From: an uncultured Fretibacterium sp.
GTDB taxonomy: Bacteria > Synergistota > Synergistia > Synergistales > Aminobacteriaceae
Reading direction: 5' to 3'
DNA: 64,000 nt
Assembly (NCBI GenBank): GCA_937915835.1
Contig: CALGHA010000151.1
Location: 1 to 64,000 of the forward strand
A model generated the notes under the pieces. It was not told the origin of the DNA. It was given only the letters and a program-made list of their open reading frames with translations, and did not search any database. A program made the position numbers and the translations under genes. Positions 19,298 through 28,707 of the stretch are shown in pieces; the stretch's first letter is position 1; the number at the start of each line of letters is the position of its first letter.

Positions 19298-21187
19298 CTA
19301 ATTACGCTTAATCATCAATCCATTTGCTTTGACAGCTCTTTGTGCGTTGAGTGTTAAATCGTCATAAGCCGGAAATTTCCCCCTGACGTTTTCATTGAGC
19401 CAGTCCATTTGAACAATTTCTTCGGTCGATGATACGATTTTTTTGCTGCCGTCCTGAGAGATTAATTCGCCGTTAAACGGGTTAAATGCTCCTGAGATTA
19501 TCGCCCCTTTCATCGCGTTAATGAGCTTGAGTGAATTGGCCGGGACTTTATCCGAAAATTCAACGTCAACAACTCCTGATGACATCCCCCACCAGTAATT
19601 TAACGCGTTATCATTCTCGTTCCAGTCGTCATTAATGAACTTATCGATTATCAGCGAATAATAACGCCCCCATTTGTAGACGCACTTCATAAATATATTT
19701 ACACCTGTCTCACTCAGATTATATAATCCGAATTGGCCGTCGTCATTTTTCGGCAATGGAAGGTCAGGCCCCGCGATAATTCCGGGATTGTTAATCTTGA
19801 TGTCTTCGTGCCAATCTCCAGACTTAAGGCTTGACCACGATAAAAGTATTTCAGCGTTCGGATTTGTCATAGAAGCTCCGATTGCGAAGGCGTTAATGCT
19901 TGCGACAGTCCCGCATAACGGGTAATTCGAGACATAAGCGATTTTGTCATTACGTGTCAAAATTCCGGCTAACATTCCCTGCAAAAATTTTGCCTCATAC
20001 ATTCTCCCGCAGTAAGTCCTCACGGAGTTATAAAGCATGTGGACCGAACAATTCAGGAATTTAACGCTCGGATTTCTGACAGCCGCCCTCAAAGCGTCCT
20101 CAATCTGAACAGGTGAAGTCGTGATGAATAATTCCGCACCGTCCTTCAAGCCGGAATTTACAGCCTCATCAAATTTCTCTGAAGTGTCGCAATTCTTGAA
20201 CGCACGAGTTTCTACAGTCCCAGAAAAATTTTCCCTCAATGACAATCTACCCTGTTCATGGCCGTTAATCCAGCGAGATTTTTCCGGATCTCCGTCGTAG
20301 ATAAACGCAATCTTCAACGGAGCTTCAGGAGAATATTTTTTGCCGATAATTCCCGTTAATATTCCAGTGAGAAAACTTTTCTTAGCTTCAGGCTCAGGAT
20401 TTTCCGAAAAAGTTATCGTCTTAATGTTGAACTCTTTACGCAAAAGTGAGATGTTAGCTTTGATTTTCTCGTCACTGTCATGAATTAGGCTCTCAGGTTT
20501 GAAAACTTCAGCGTACAATAAAAATTCATCAGCAAAATATAACGTGTTATATTTTTCCGTCAATAATCGTGAAAAGTTATAGAGTTCGGACTTGAGATTA
20601 AGAATTAATTCTTCCGGCCATCGTTCAGCTAATGACATCCCGAAAATTTCAGCAAGTTTTTCATAGCTTCCTTCTTCCGAGAAATTAAGCCCGTAAAAAT
20701 TCGTACACTTAAAGAACTTCAGAAACTCACGGTAAATTCTCACGTCCTTAGTGTCAATATCAGGCGGCATAATCCGTATAACGTCGGCTAAGATTTCCGG
20801 CTGACCAAGAAACTTTAAGACTGAAACGCGTTTATTCCCCTCAGCGATGTAAAATCTTCCCATGAACTCATAAGCCTTTACGGGATCCGAAATTCCTTCA
20901 CGCTCCTGATAAGCTAAAACGTTCAGCCATTTCATAGCAAATTCGGTGTTGTCTGACAAAAGCGGCATGTAATTACTCGCGAATGACTGCTGACGACCTT
21001 TAGTGAGAGTTCCATTCACGAGAGCTAAGGGGATTTCAAGCTGACCAACAGGCTCTTCCTTGAGTTCGTTTCTGTTACGAAGCATCTCATCAAGAGCAGG
21101 AAGATACGGCCATTTTCCAGCCGCAACATCACGCTGATATTCTCGTTCTCCGAGTTTTCGGGCTTTCGTGTAATCTAAATTTGACAT
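19298..21187 (-). CDS. ParB-like domain fused to a BMP/PnrA-type binding domain, cytoplasmic
   Basis: The protein has 629 aa and no signal peptide. The N-terminal ~180 residues include a ParB/sulfiredoxin-like motif, FYIAEGNKRVSVLKFLG. From about residue 285 there is a basic-membrane-protein/PnrA-like periplasmic-binding fold, with KIAFIYDGDPEKSRWINGHE, ELFITTSPVQIEDA, RMYEAKFLQGMLAGI and a conserved NAFAIGA stretch. BMP domains bind nucleosides or other small ligands outside the cell, but here no export signal is seen, so a cytoplasmic sensor is more likely. Its start codon shares one base with the GH36 stop, tying it to sugar degradation. What it binds is not known. Confidence 0.72.
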   Translation of the reverse strand: MSNLDYTKARKLGEREYQRDVAAGKWPYLPALDEMLRNRNELKEEPVGQLEIPLALVNGTLTKGRQQSFASNYMPLLSDNTEFAMKWLNVLAYQEREGISDPVKAYEFMGRFYIAEGNKRVSVLKFLGQPEILADVIRIMPPDIDTKDVRIYREFLKFFKCTNFYGLNFSEEGSYEKLAEIFGMSLAERWPEELILNLKSELYNFSRLLTEKYNTLYFADEFLLYAEVFKPESLIHDSDEKIKANISLLRKEFNIKTITFSENPEPEAKKSFLTGILTGIIGKKYSPEAPLKIAFIYDGDPEKSRWINGHEQGRLSLRENFSGTVETRAFKNCDTSEKFDEAVNSGLKDGAELFITTSPVQIEDALRAAVRNPSVKFLNCSVHMLYNSVRTYCGRMYEAKFLQGMLAGILTRNDKIAYVSNYPLCGTVASINAFAIGASMTNPNAEILLSWSSLKSGDWHEDIKINNPGIIAGPDLPLPKNDDGQFGLYNLSETGVNIFMKCVYKWGRYYSLIIDKFINDDWNENDNALNYWWGMSSGVVDVEFSDKVPANSLKLINAMKGAIISGAFNPFNGELISQDGSKKIVSSTEEIVQMDWLNENVRGKFPAYDDLTLNAQRAVKANGLMIKRN

Positions 21188-23361
21188 TAATTTTTTACCC
21201 TCTCAAACTTGAACACATAACTCTCATAATCTCCAGAGGGCTTATTCAGAGGCAGGCCGATATTCATTAGAGCGTCAGAGGCGTAAACTTTTCCCGTGTA
21301 TTTTTCCCTGTAAAATTCTCCCGGCAAAAGTCCTCGTGGAGTGATATAAACTGTCGGCATATTTCCCTTGTTAGCGATTATCACGGCACAAACGAGTGCG
21401 GAATTTCCATCAAGTGAGAGATATTCCCAAGCTGATAAATTTTCGTCGAATGAAAGCCGGTAATATTTCCCGTCGTTGATTAATTCTGAATTGGCCTTGT
21501 AATCCCGAATTTGTTCGCGTATCTCGTTTTTCTCGTCATCGCTTAAAATTGCCGGGTTGAGTTCATAGCCGAAAGCTCCGGTTAAAGCTGAGACGTAACG
21601 AGTTTTCAGTGAGACACTCCGGCCGGTCTGATGATTGGGACATGCTGAGACGTGAGCACTAATCGTTGACATTGGATAAGCAAAGGAAGTCCCGTAATGA
21701 ATAAATAATCTCTCGATAGCGTCAGTGTTGTCCGAACACCAGATTTGCGGCGTGTAATATAACATTCCAGCGTCAAAGCGTCCGCCTCCTCCTGCACAGC
21801 CTTCGATTAAGACGTTGGGATAATTCGCTGTCAATTTTTCAAGAAAGTCATAGAGGCCGAGAATATAATCATACAAAACTTTTCCTTGATCCTCTTCAAC
21901 TCTGGAATAAACATCAGCAATTGACCGGTTGAAATCCCATTTGAGATATTCGATATTGCAAGTGTCTAAAATTTTGCACAAAGAGTTATAAAGATATTCC
22001 CGAACTTCTGAGCGCGAGAAATCAAGAACTAATTGCTGACGGCATCTGACTGGAGATTTTCCCGGAACTGTTAATGCCCAATCAGGATGTTCACGGTATA
22101 AATTGCTGTCCTCGTTTATCATTTCAGGCTCAACCCATAAGCCGAACTTTAAGCCGAGTGAATTAACTTTTTCAACGAGTTCTGAGAGTGAACAACCTAA
22201 TTTTTTCTCGTTCGTTGTCCAGTCACCAAGCCCGCTGTTGTCGTCGTCGCGTTTACCAAACCAGCCGTCGTCAAGAACAAGCATATCAACTCCGAGCAAT
22301 TTTGCCTGTTCAGCTAGCTCAAGAATTTTTTTGCCGTCAAATTTGAAGTAAAATGCTTCCCAGCTGTTGAGAATTACAGGACGCGTAATATCCCGATATT
22401 TCCCTCTGCAAATATTTTTACGAATGCAGGTGTGTAAATTATGTGAGAGTTTTTGCAAGCCTTCATCGCTGAACGTCATAATTACTTCCGGAGCAATTAA
22501 CTTTTCGCCAGGCTTGAGGGAATATGAGAATTTCTCTTCAGCCATTCCAATTTGCCAGCGAGTTTGATTGAACTGGTCGAGCTCAGCTTCAGCCTTAAAT
22601 CCTCCGCTGTAAACAAATTGCATAGCCCAGCAATTCCCGGAAGTCTCGTTAGCTTCGTGGTCGGCCAATATCATAAACGGGTTGTATTGATGTGAGGACA
22701 TCCCGCGACGACTTACGATGATTGATGAACCGTGATGAAGCTCCCGGCGGTCAAATTGGCGTTCCATCATGTGCCTTCCGTGAAAGGTGATTAAGTCAAA
22801 TTTTCCGTGTGTAAAGTCAAGGCAGGCCGTCTGAAATTTCTCAACCGTGATAACCTCATCGCTGAAGTTCTCGAGTATCGCGGCTCGTGTGATAATGTCA
22901 ATCTCCGGCAAAACTCCGTAAAGCAAAGTTACATGAAAACGCTGCCCCTCAAGATAAATTTTCAGAGTTTGCGAGTTTTTCTCGTCGTCGTAAACCGCCG
23001 GAAGTCCTTCAAGTGAATATTTCCCGTCAACAATCTCATAGCCTTTATAGCGCAAATCACAGCCGAAAGTTCCTGCCCCATTACGAACGACTAAGAGCGG
23101 GCTTCTGTAGTCCCCTGTTCCCTGCATTGGGAATTCCTGAGGCAGATAATCAAGCGAATACGTCCTGTTCTCGCCGGCGTCGTAAGGGCTTCCCGAAAAT
23201 CCCCTGTCTGCAAAAGCTAATACCCAGTCCATGACACCTTGAGACTTCGGGCCGTAATACAGGTGCAAGAGAAATCCGAGCTTGTCAACTTGGAACTGAT
23301 ACGTTGAGTTTCTCGTGTGAAGAGTGAATGTTTTATTGTCAGCATTATAATTTATTGGCAT
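21187..23361 (-). CDS. Alpha-galactosidase, glycoside hydrolase family 36
   Basis: Hydrolyses terminal alpha-galactosyl residues of melibiose or raffinose-type sugars. It has 724 aa, the usual bacterial GH36 size, with an N-terminal beta-domain and a central barrel. The nucleophile lies in YLKWDFNRSI (near residue 470), the acid/base Asp in CSDNTDAIERL, and LDDGWFGKRDDD is the barrel strand typical of the family. No signal peptide, so it acts in the cytoplasm on imported sugar. An AAGGAG SD lies about ten bases before the ATG. It sits after the transporter genes but beyond a terminator, so it probably has its own promoter. Confidence 0.95.
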   Translation of the reverse strand: MPINYNADNKTFTLHTRNSTYQFQVDKLGFLLHLYYGPKSQGVMDWVLAFADRGFSGSPYDAGENRTYSLDYLPQEFPMQGTGDYRSPLLVVRNGAGTFGCDLRYKGYEIVDGKYSLEGLPAVYDDEKNSQTLKIYLEGQRFHVTLLYGVLPEIDIITRAAILENFSDEVITVEKFQTACLDFTHGKFDLITFHGRHMMERQFDRRELHHGSSIIVSRRGMSSHQYNPFMILADHEANETSGNCWAMQFVYSGGFKAEAELDQFNQTRWQIGMAEEKFSYSLKPGEKLIAPEVIMTFSDEGLQKLSHNLHTCIRKNICRGKYRDITRPVILNSWEAFYFKFDGKKILELAEQAKLLGVDMLVLDDGWFGKRDDDNSGLGDWTTNEKKLGCSLSELVEKVNSLGLKFGLWVEPEMINEDSNLYREHPDWALTVPGKSPVRCRQQLVLDFSRSEVREYLYNSLCKILDTCNIEYLKWDFNRSIADVYSRVEEDQGKVLYDYILGLYDFLEKLTANYPNVLIEGCAGGGGRFDAGMLYYTPQIWCSDNTDAIERLFIHYGTSFAYPMSTISAHVSACPNHQTGRSVSLKTRYVSALTGAFGYELNPAILSDDEKNEIREQIRDYKANSELINDGKYYRLSFDENLSAWEYLSLDGNSALVCAVIIANKGNMPTVYITPRGLLPGEFYREKYTGKVYASDALMNIGLPLNKPSGDYESYVFKFERVKN

Positions 23362-23395
23362 TACATCATTGCTCCTTAATGTCAGAGTTCAAAGC

Positions 23396-23435
23396 CTGTG
23401 AGTTTTCTGCACAAGCCTATAAATTTTACTCACAG
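23396..23435. promoter_or_regulatory. Inverted repeat upstream of the GH36 gene, possible operator
   Basis: CTGTGAG at 23396-23402 and CTCACAG at 23429-23435 form a perfect 7-base inverted repeat with centres 33 bases apart, about three helical turns. It lies between the upstream terminator and the GH36 start. No clear -35/-10 pair was found, and the same motif is not seen before the transporter operon, so an operator role is tentative. Confidence 0.3.
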
Positions 23436-23449
23436 CGTCAATACGTCTT

Positions 23450-23479
23450 GATAAAAATTTGAGGACAGCCAGGCCGTCC
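23450..23479 (-). terminator. Rho-independent terminator after the sugar ABC transporter genes
   Basis: On the minus strand GGACGGC pairs with GCTGTCC (plus positions 23463-23479, one G-U pair) around a three-base loop and is followed by a short T-rich run at 23450-23460. It lies about 75 bases after the last permease stop and separates the transporter unit from the GH36 unit. Confidence 0.75.
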
Positions 23480-23552
23480 CCATGATAAAAATATGCTTCT
23501 TTTACGCAGATTATGTTGAAAGTTACAGTATTCCGCGCAAGTTTTTCACGAT

Positions 23553-24401
23553 TTACTTCACTGCTCCGTTGATTACGCCGTTGATGATCTGCTTCTGAGC
23601 TACAAGATAGAATATCAACATAGGCAATAACGCGAGCAAATATGACGCAAAAGCTAAGTTATAGTTCGTTCCGAATTGAGTCTGGAAGTTCAGCTGTGCA
23701 AGAGGCAGTGTGTTTACTCCGCTTCCTGACATTATGACTAATGGGGTCATTACGTCGTTCCAGGTTCCCAATGCCGTAAGAACTGCAACTGTCGCGTGCA
23801 TAGGCCACATTAACGGGAAAATTATCTTCCAGTAAGTTGTCCATGTCGAAGCCCCATCAACGTGAGCGGCCTCCTCAAGAGCAATCGGAATATTTTTCAA
23901 GTAGCCGGCATAAAGCAAAACGTTCATAGGCATGTAAAACACGACATATAGCACAATTACTCCGAACATGTTATCAATATGCAATTGCGCCGTCTGTTTG
24001 ACAAGAGGCATCATCAATATTGCGAACGGCACGAACATTCCGCTGACGATATAGAAATAGCTGAAACGGTAAAACTTGCTCGTGTTCATGTTACGCGCGA
24101 CTGCATAGCCCATAAGCGAGTGAATTACGATTGAGACTACCATTGTGAGAGCTGTGATTAAGAAGCTGTTGAAGAGTGAACGCCAGAAATCCGTAACTCT
24201 CATTGCTTCACGGAAATTATCGAGGCTCCAGGCTTTCGGGAATGATAATAAGCCGATTACGTCGTTCGTCATTTCACTGGGCTGCTTAAAGGCAATTATT
24301 ACGGTCATGTACAGCGGGAATAAAACCGTGAACAGTCCAAGTAATAATAAAATTGTTACGGGCCAGTTAAATCTTTCTTTGACGATTATATTATTTTCCA
24401 T
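23553..24401 (-). CDS. Carbohydrate ABC transporter permease, MalG type
   Basis: Inner-membrane permease of the carbohydrate uptake transporter-1 family, 282 aa with about six membrane segments. The cytoplasmic EAA loop reads EEAAHVDGASTWTTYWKIIFPLMWP, which docks the ATPase. It is the last of four consecutive transporter genes, with a two-base gap after the MalF-type permease. It probably imports the sugar degraded by the GH36 enzyme. Confidence 0.92.
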   Translation of the reverse strand: MENNIIVKERFNWPVTILLLLGLFTVLFPLYMTVIIAFKQPSEMTNDVIGLLSFPKAWSLDNFREAMRVTDFWRSLFNSFLITALTMVVSIVIHSLMGYAVARNMNTSKFYRFSYFYIVSGMFVPFAILMMPLVKQTAQLHIDNMFGVIVLYVVFYMPMNVLLYAGYLKNIPIALEEAAHVDGASTWTTYWKIIFPLMWPMHATVAVLTALGTWNDVMTPLVIMSGSGVNTLPLAQLNFQTQFGTNYNLAFASYLLALLPMLIFYLVAQKQIINGVINGAVK

Positions 24402-24403
24402 GA

Positions 24404-25255
24404 TTATAACTGCTCCTCCCTCTTGTTCAAAAATCTTAACTGCAAGACTGAGATTATAACTATTACGATGAAGAATACGACAGCGTTTGCACTCTGAAAT
24501 CCGAATTGGCCGCCGTTCATACCGTTGTTATAAATCAAGAATGAAATTGACTCCGTACTCTGAGCAGGTCCGCCCTTCGTCAAAGCCATGATCTGATCGA
24601 ACACCATCAAGTTATTCTTCATGCAAAGTACCATGTTAATCGTAAAGAACGGCATGATTAACGGGAACGTAATATAACGGAATAACTTCCAGCCCGTCGC
24701 TCCGTCGAGTGAAGCCGCCTCGTAAACATCTTCGGGAACCGTTTGAAGTCCTGAAATGTATATCAACGTGTTCATTGCTATTGACTGCCACGCACAGACT
24801 ATAACGATTGCCAGCCATGCCCAAGTTTTACTTGCTAACATACTCGCCGCATGAGTTAAAGCCGGAAGAATGTACGTGAATATATAGCTGAAGATATAGC
24901 CCACGACCAATGCGCCTAAAATATTCGGGATAAAGTACATGCCCCTTAAGAAACTCTTGAAGCGAATTTTCGAGTTAAGCGCAAGTGCCATAATCAAGCT
25001 CAAAATATTAATCAATATCGTAGCGACTAAGGCCAATTTGAACGTGAACCAGTAAGAATTGCCGACCCTCGTATCAGTGAATAAGTCCTCATAATTCCTC
25101 CAGCCTACCCAGTCAAATTTTCCGTAGCCTCTGAAATTAGTAAAACTGTAAATAAATCCTCGAATTAGCGGCATCGTGTTAAAGCAGAAGAATAACAACA
25201 AAATCGGAACCGCTATTAATAAAAACGTTCGCTTTCGTTCATTCTGACTTTTCAT
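24404..25255 (-). CDS. Carbohydrate ABC transporter permease, MalF type
   Basis: Partner permease with about six membrane helices, 283 aa. The EAA loop is VYEAASLDGATGWKLFRYITFPLI. The N-terminus is short, without the extra periplasmic loop of enterobacterial MalF, as is usual for MsmF-like permeases. It lies 17 bases after the binding-protein gene and before the MalG-type gene, in the same operon. Confidence 0.92.
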   Translation of the reverse strand: MKSQNERKRTFLLIAVPILLLFFCFNTMPLIRGFIYSFTNFRGYGKFDWVGWRNYEDLFTDTRVGNSYWFTFKLALVATILINILSLIMALALNSKIRFKSFLRGMYFIPNILGALVVGYIFSYIFTYILPALTHAASMLASKTWAWLAIVIVCAWQSIAMNTLIYISGLQTVPEDVYEAASLDGATGWKLFRYITFPLIMPFFTINMVLCMKNNLMVFDQIMALTKGGPAQSTESISFLIYNNGMNGGQFGFQSANAVVFFIVIVIISVLQLRFLNKREEQL

Positions 25256-25272
25256 GAATTGAACCTCCCCTT

Positions 25273-26517
25273 TTAGCGTGAAGCGTTGTATTTCTGGAGC
25301 TTGCTGATAATATCTCTGTTGTAGCGTATCCAGTCCTTGTCAAATTTCTCAAGGAAAGCATTAACATCGCCCTGAATTAAATACGTCTGGATCTGAGCAT
25401 CAACGGCCATCTCTGACGGATAATGATGGTCCTGATAATCCGCCATTTTTCCAGCGTCAATATACTTCTTCATTCCGTCAAGCATCGGCGTGAGCTTAAA
25501 CTCTCCAACCTGGCAAGGCACGGAGTTTTGATCGTCAACGTAGAACTGAATATTTTCCGGATCAAGCAGGAAATCAAGGACTTCATACGCGGCTTCTTTG
25601 TTCGGGCATGCTTCCATTACGCAGAACATAATATCAACGCCGGAGTTAAGAGTTTGACCGTTCGGGTCGTCGCTTCCAGGCATAACGAAAGAGTCAATCT
25701 TTAAATCAGGATTAACTGACAAAATTTGAGGGATTGCGTAATTTCCGATTGCGAACATTGCAGATTCTCCGCGAGCAAAGGCTGTGCATGCGTCATTATA
25801 GCTGTAAGCAAAGGGGCCTTCTTCGGCGTATTGTAGCAACGCATAAGTCTTCTCGGCAATCTCACGATATTCTTTCGCGAAAGTCGTTTTGCCCATGTTA
25901 ACTTGCTGGCAGACATCCGCAGGAGCTAAGTCAACCGCTAAAGCATTCCAAGGGGCTAAAGTCGTCCAAGTATCTTTATAACCTGAATATAACGGTCTAA
26001 TCCCTGCCGCTTTAATATCCTCGCAAAGTTTTATGAACTCCGGCCAAGATTCCGGGATTGTCCAGCCGTGAGCGTCGAAAATTTCCTTGTTATAGAGAAC
26101 GCCAGCCGCATTAGCCATGAAAGGAACTCCGAAAACTCCAGGTGTCGGCACAAATTCGAGACCTTCAAGAATGTCAATATAGGCTTTCTTTATCTTCGCA
26201 AGTCCCCTGTAATTCGAGACATCCGCGAGCAACTCTGCATCCTGGAAGTTTGAATAGTTCATATCTCCGCCAATGCCGATCATGTCCGGGTAATTCTCAC
26301 GGATAAATCTTGTCTTGAGTATCGTAACAGGTTCATTAGGCGACGAAATCGTAAGATGAATATTCGTGTGTGTCTTGTTGAATTTCTCTGCAAGCGCATC
26401 AAATATCCTGAAGGCTTCGGGTTTATACTGGACAAGCTCAATCTCAATCGGAGCCGCCCAAGCACAACTTGCCATGAATATCACAACAAGCAGAGAGAAT
26501 ATTAATTTTCTTCTCAT
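25273..26517 (-). CDS. Extracellular solute-binding protein, family 1 (sugar)
   Basis: Sugar-binding component of the ABC importer, 414 aa. The signal MRRKLIFSLLVVIFMASCAWA ends in a possible lipobox (MASC) or a signal peptidase I site (AWA-AP), so it is periplasmic or lipid-anchored. Family 1 features are FNKTHTNIHLTI near the N-terminus, YNKEIFDAHGWTIPESWPEF, GESAMFAIGNYA and the C-terminal lobe with YEVLDFLLDPE. It lies between the ATPase gene and the permeases. Specificity is inferred from the nearby alpha-galactosidase. Confidence 0.92.
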   Translation of the reverse strand: MRRKLIFSLLVVIFMASCAWAAPIEIELVQYKPEAFRIFDALAEKFNKTHTNIHLTISSPNEPVTILKTRFIRENYPDMIGIGGDMNYSNFQDAELLADVSNYRGLAKIKKAYIDILEGLEFVPTPGVFGVPFMANAAGVLYNKEIFDAHGWTIPESWPEFIKLCEDIKAAGIRPLYSGYKDTWTTLAPWNALAVDLAPADVCQQVNMGKTTFAKEYREIAEKTYALLQYAEEGPFAYSYNDACTAFARGESAMFAIGNYAIPQILSVNPDLKIDSFVMPGSDDPNGQTLNSGVDIMFCVMEACPNKEAAYEVLDFLLDPENIQFYVDDQNSVPCQVGEFKLTPMLDGMKKYIDAGKMADYQDHHYPSEMAVDAQIQTYLIQGDVNAFLEKFDKDWIRYNRDIISKLQKYNASR

Positions 26518-26534
26518 GTCATGACCTCCCTTTA

Positions 26535-27635
26535 TTAATGAACGATTGCCTGCTCAGTTTCTTTGTCGAATACGTGAATTTTATCCGTGTCGAAAGCAAA
26601 ACTCACGGTATCGCCGACAGCTGCTCTGCTTCCCTGACCAACTTTTGCGGACATTGAGGCTCCTGCGAAGTCGAAATACAACTGAACCTCAGCACCGAGA
26701 AGTTCAAATACTGTAATCTGTGCATTAAACGCTGAAGTCAATTTGCAAAGTGCTTCTGCTTTAGCATCATAAACATTCTCCGGACGAACTCCCATTACTA
26801 CAGTTTTGCCGGTGTAGCCTTTTTCTTTCAAGACTGCGGCCTTCTCTGCTGGGATCTCAAATTTCGTTCCGCCCGCTTCAAGCTCTGAACCGTTAAATTT
26901 AGCGTCAACAAAATTCATTTGGGGTGAGCCGATGAAACCAGCGACGAATAAGTTATTGGGCTTGTTGTAAAGGCTTGTCGGGCTGTCAATCTGCTGTGCA
27001 ATTCCGTCCTTCATTACGACTATGCGAGTTCCGAGTGTCATTGCTTCGGTCTGGTCGTGAGTAACGTAAATTATCGTAGCTCCGAGCCTGTCATGTAACT
27101 TCGCGATTTCCGCTCTCATCTGAACACGTAATTTTGCGTCCAAGTTTGAAAGAGGCTCATCCATCAGGAAGACTTGAGGACTTCGGACAATTGCACGTCC
27201 CATAGCAACACGCTGACGCTGACCACCGGATAATTGCGACGGACGACGGTCAAGAACTTTTTCGAGCTCCAAAATTCTTGCGGCTTCACGTACTGCCTTG
27301 TCAATTTCGGCCTGCGGAACTTTCTTGAGCTTTAACGCAAAAGCCATGTTGTCATAAACCGTCATATGAGGATAAAGCGCGTAATTCTGGAACACCATCG
27401 CAATATCTCTGTCCTTTGATTCGACATCATTAACAACTTTATCACCGATTTTGAGTGTTCCTGAGCTGATATCTTCAAGGCCCGCAATCATGCGTAACGT
27501 TGTTGATTTTCCACAGCCTGAAGGTCCGACGAAAATGATAAATTCCTTGTCTGCAATCTCAAGATTGAAGTCCTTGACTGCCTCATAACCGTTTGGATAT
27601 TTCTTCCAGATATGCTCAAGCGATAAACCTGCCAT
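26535..27635 (-). CDS. Sugar ABC transporter ATPase, MsmK/UgpC type
   Basis: Cytoplasmic ATPase of the carbohydrate importer, 366 aa. It shows Walker A GPSGCGKSTT, the signature LSGGQRQRVAMGRAI, Walker B VFLMDEPLSNLDAKLR, the switch His in IYVTHDQTEA, and a C-terminal TOBE/regulatory domain (VMGVRPENV). An AAGGAG SD precedes the ATG. It is first in its operon, which is unusual since the binding protein often comes first. It is divergent from the AraC-type regulator. Confidence 0.95.
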   Translation of the reverse strand: MAGLSLEHIWKKYPNGYEAVKDFNLEIADKEFIIFVGPSGCGKSTTLRMIAGLEDISSGTLKIGDKVVNDVESKDRDIAMVFQNYALYPHMTVYDNMAFALKLKKVPQAEIDKAVREAARILELEKVLDRRPSQLSGGQRQRVAMGRAIVRSPQVFLMDEPLSNLDAKLRVQMRAEIAKLHDRLGATIIYVTHDQTEAMTLGTRIVVMKDGIAQQIDSPTSLYNKPNNLFVAGFIGSPQMNFVDAKFNGSELEAGGTKFEIPAEKAAVLKEKGYTGKTVVMGVRPENVYDAKAEALCKLTSAFNAQITVFELLGAEVQLYFDFAGASMSAKVGQGSRAAVGDTVSFAFDTDKIHVFDKETEQAIVH

Positions 27636-27688
27636 GTAAGCAACTCTCCTTTTTGGGTTGGAATGTTATAAATTTTGGGAAATTTAGG

Positions 27689-27731
27689 ATGAATTTATTA
27701 TAGAATATTAGCATTGCACAAAATGAATTTA
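27689..27731. promoter_or_regulatory. Candidate regulator sites and -10 element between msmK-like and araC-like genes
   Basis: ATGAATTTA occurs twice as a direct repeat, at 27689-27697 and 27723-27731, 34 bases apart. A perfect -10 hexamer, TATAAT on the minus strand, lies at 27697-27702 between them, with a weak -35 (TTTTGT) 15 bases away. AraC-family proteins often bind direct repeats near the -35/-10, so this may be where the divergent regulator acts on the transporter operon. The assignment is by eye. Confidence 0.4.
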
Positions 27732-27834
27732 CATAAGATAATTTATAGCGTAAAAAGTTTTTTATTAACCTGAAAATGTTATATTACTTCTCATAATGAT
27801 AAATTTTTTCTCAAGCATAAAGGAGGAATGTCGC

Positions 27835-28689
27835 TTGCAAAAAGTTACGTTCAAAGTTATCAAAAATCAAAATTTTGTAGATTTCAATCTCTATCAATTC
27901 GGGAAAGAAACTTGTGACCCCGGACATTCTTTCGGACCTGCACAGAGAAATCATTACTTGTTTCATTACATTCTTTCAGGACGAGGCACGCTTTTCTCCG
28001 ATAACTCTCAAGGCCACACGAATACATACAAACTTCATGCGGGGCAGGGCTTCTTAATCGTTCCAAAGCAGATTAACACTTACATTGCCGACGTAAATAC
28101 CCCTTGGGAATATACTTGGCTTGAGTTCGACGGCTTACACGTGAAACAATATCTCGAATCTTCGGGCTTAACGTTTAATCAGCCGGTTTACAGGTCAGAA
28201 TTTCCGGAGTTGCGCGAACAAATGAAACGTGAAATGCTCTATATCGTGGACAACAAGGAGGCTTCAGACTTTCATTTAATCGGACATCTTTATTTGTTCA
28301 TGGATTATCTCACGCGTTCAGTCAGGAATGTTCCGTTAATCGGAAGCTCAAGACTGAGAGAATTATACGTTCGTGAGGCAGTCGCGTTCATGGAGAAAAA
28401 TTTTAAGGAGGAAATCTCGATTGAGGAAATCGCTAAATCTCTCGGCCTTAACCGAAGCTACTTCACAAAAATTTTCAGGCTCGCAACGGGAAAAACTCCT
28501 CAGGCTTTCTTGATGAATTACAGGATGATTAAAGCGGCAGAATTATTGACATTATCGGACTTGAGAATAAGCGAGATTGGCGAGGAAGTCGGGTATTCAA
28601 GCCAGATAAATTTTTCGCGGGCATTCAAGAATATTTATTCTGTGTCGCCTCGTGAATGGAGAAATACTCATAAAATTATTAAAGCCTGA
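27835..28689 (+). CDS. AraC-family transcriptional regulator
   Basis: The N-terminal cupin-like sugar-sensing domain is followed by two helix-turn-helix motifs in the last ~100 residues (EEISIEEIAKSLGLNRSYFTKIF and LRISEIGEEVGYSSQINFSRAFK), with the typical P(Q/R) segment SPREWR at the end. I chose the TTG at 27835 because AAGGAGG at 27820-27826 lies eight bases before it; the open frame extends upstream to an ATG at 27796, but that start would include the SD. The product is 284 aa. Divergent from the sugar transporter operon, it probably activates it when sugar is bound. Confidence 0.9.
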   Translation: MQKVTFKVIKNQNFVDFNLYQFGKETCDPGHSFGPAQRNHYLFHYILSGRGTLFSDNSQGHTNTYKLHAGQGFLIVPKQINTYIADVNTPWEYTWLEFDGLHVKQYLESSGLTFNQPVYRSEFPELREQMKREMLYIVDNKEASDFHLIGHLYLFMDYLTRSVRNVPLIGSSRLRELYVREAVAFMEKNFKEEISIEEIAKSLGLNRSYFTKIFRLATGKTPQAFLMNYRMIKAAELLTLSDLRISEIGEEVGYSSQINFSRAFKNIYSVSPREWRNTHKIIKA

Positions 28690-28707
28690 AAGCTGGTTGT
28701 GTTAATC

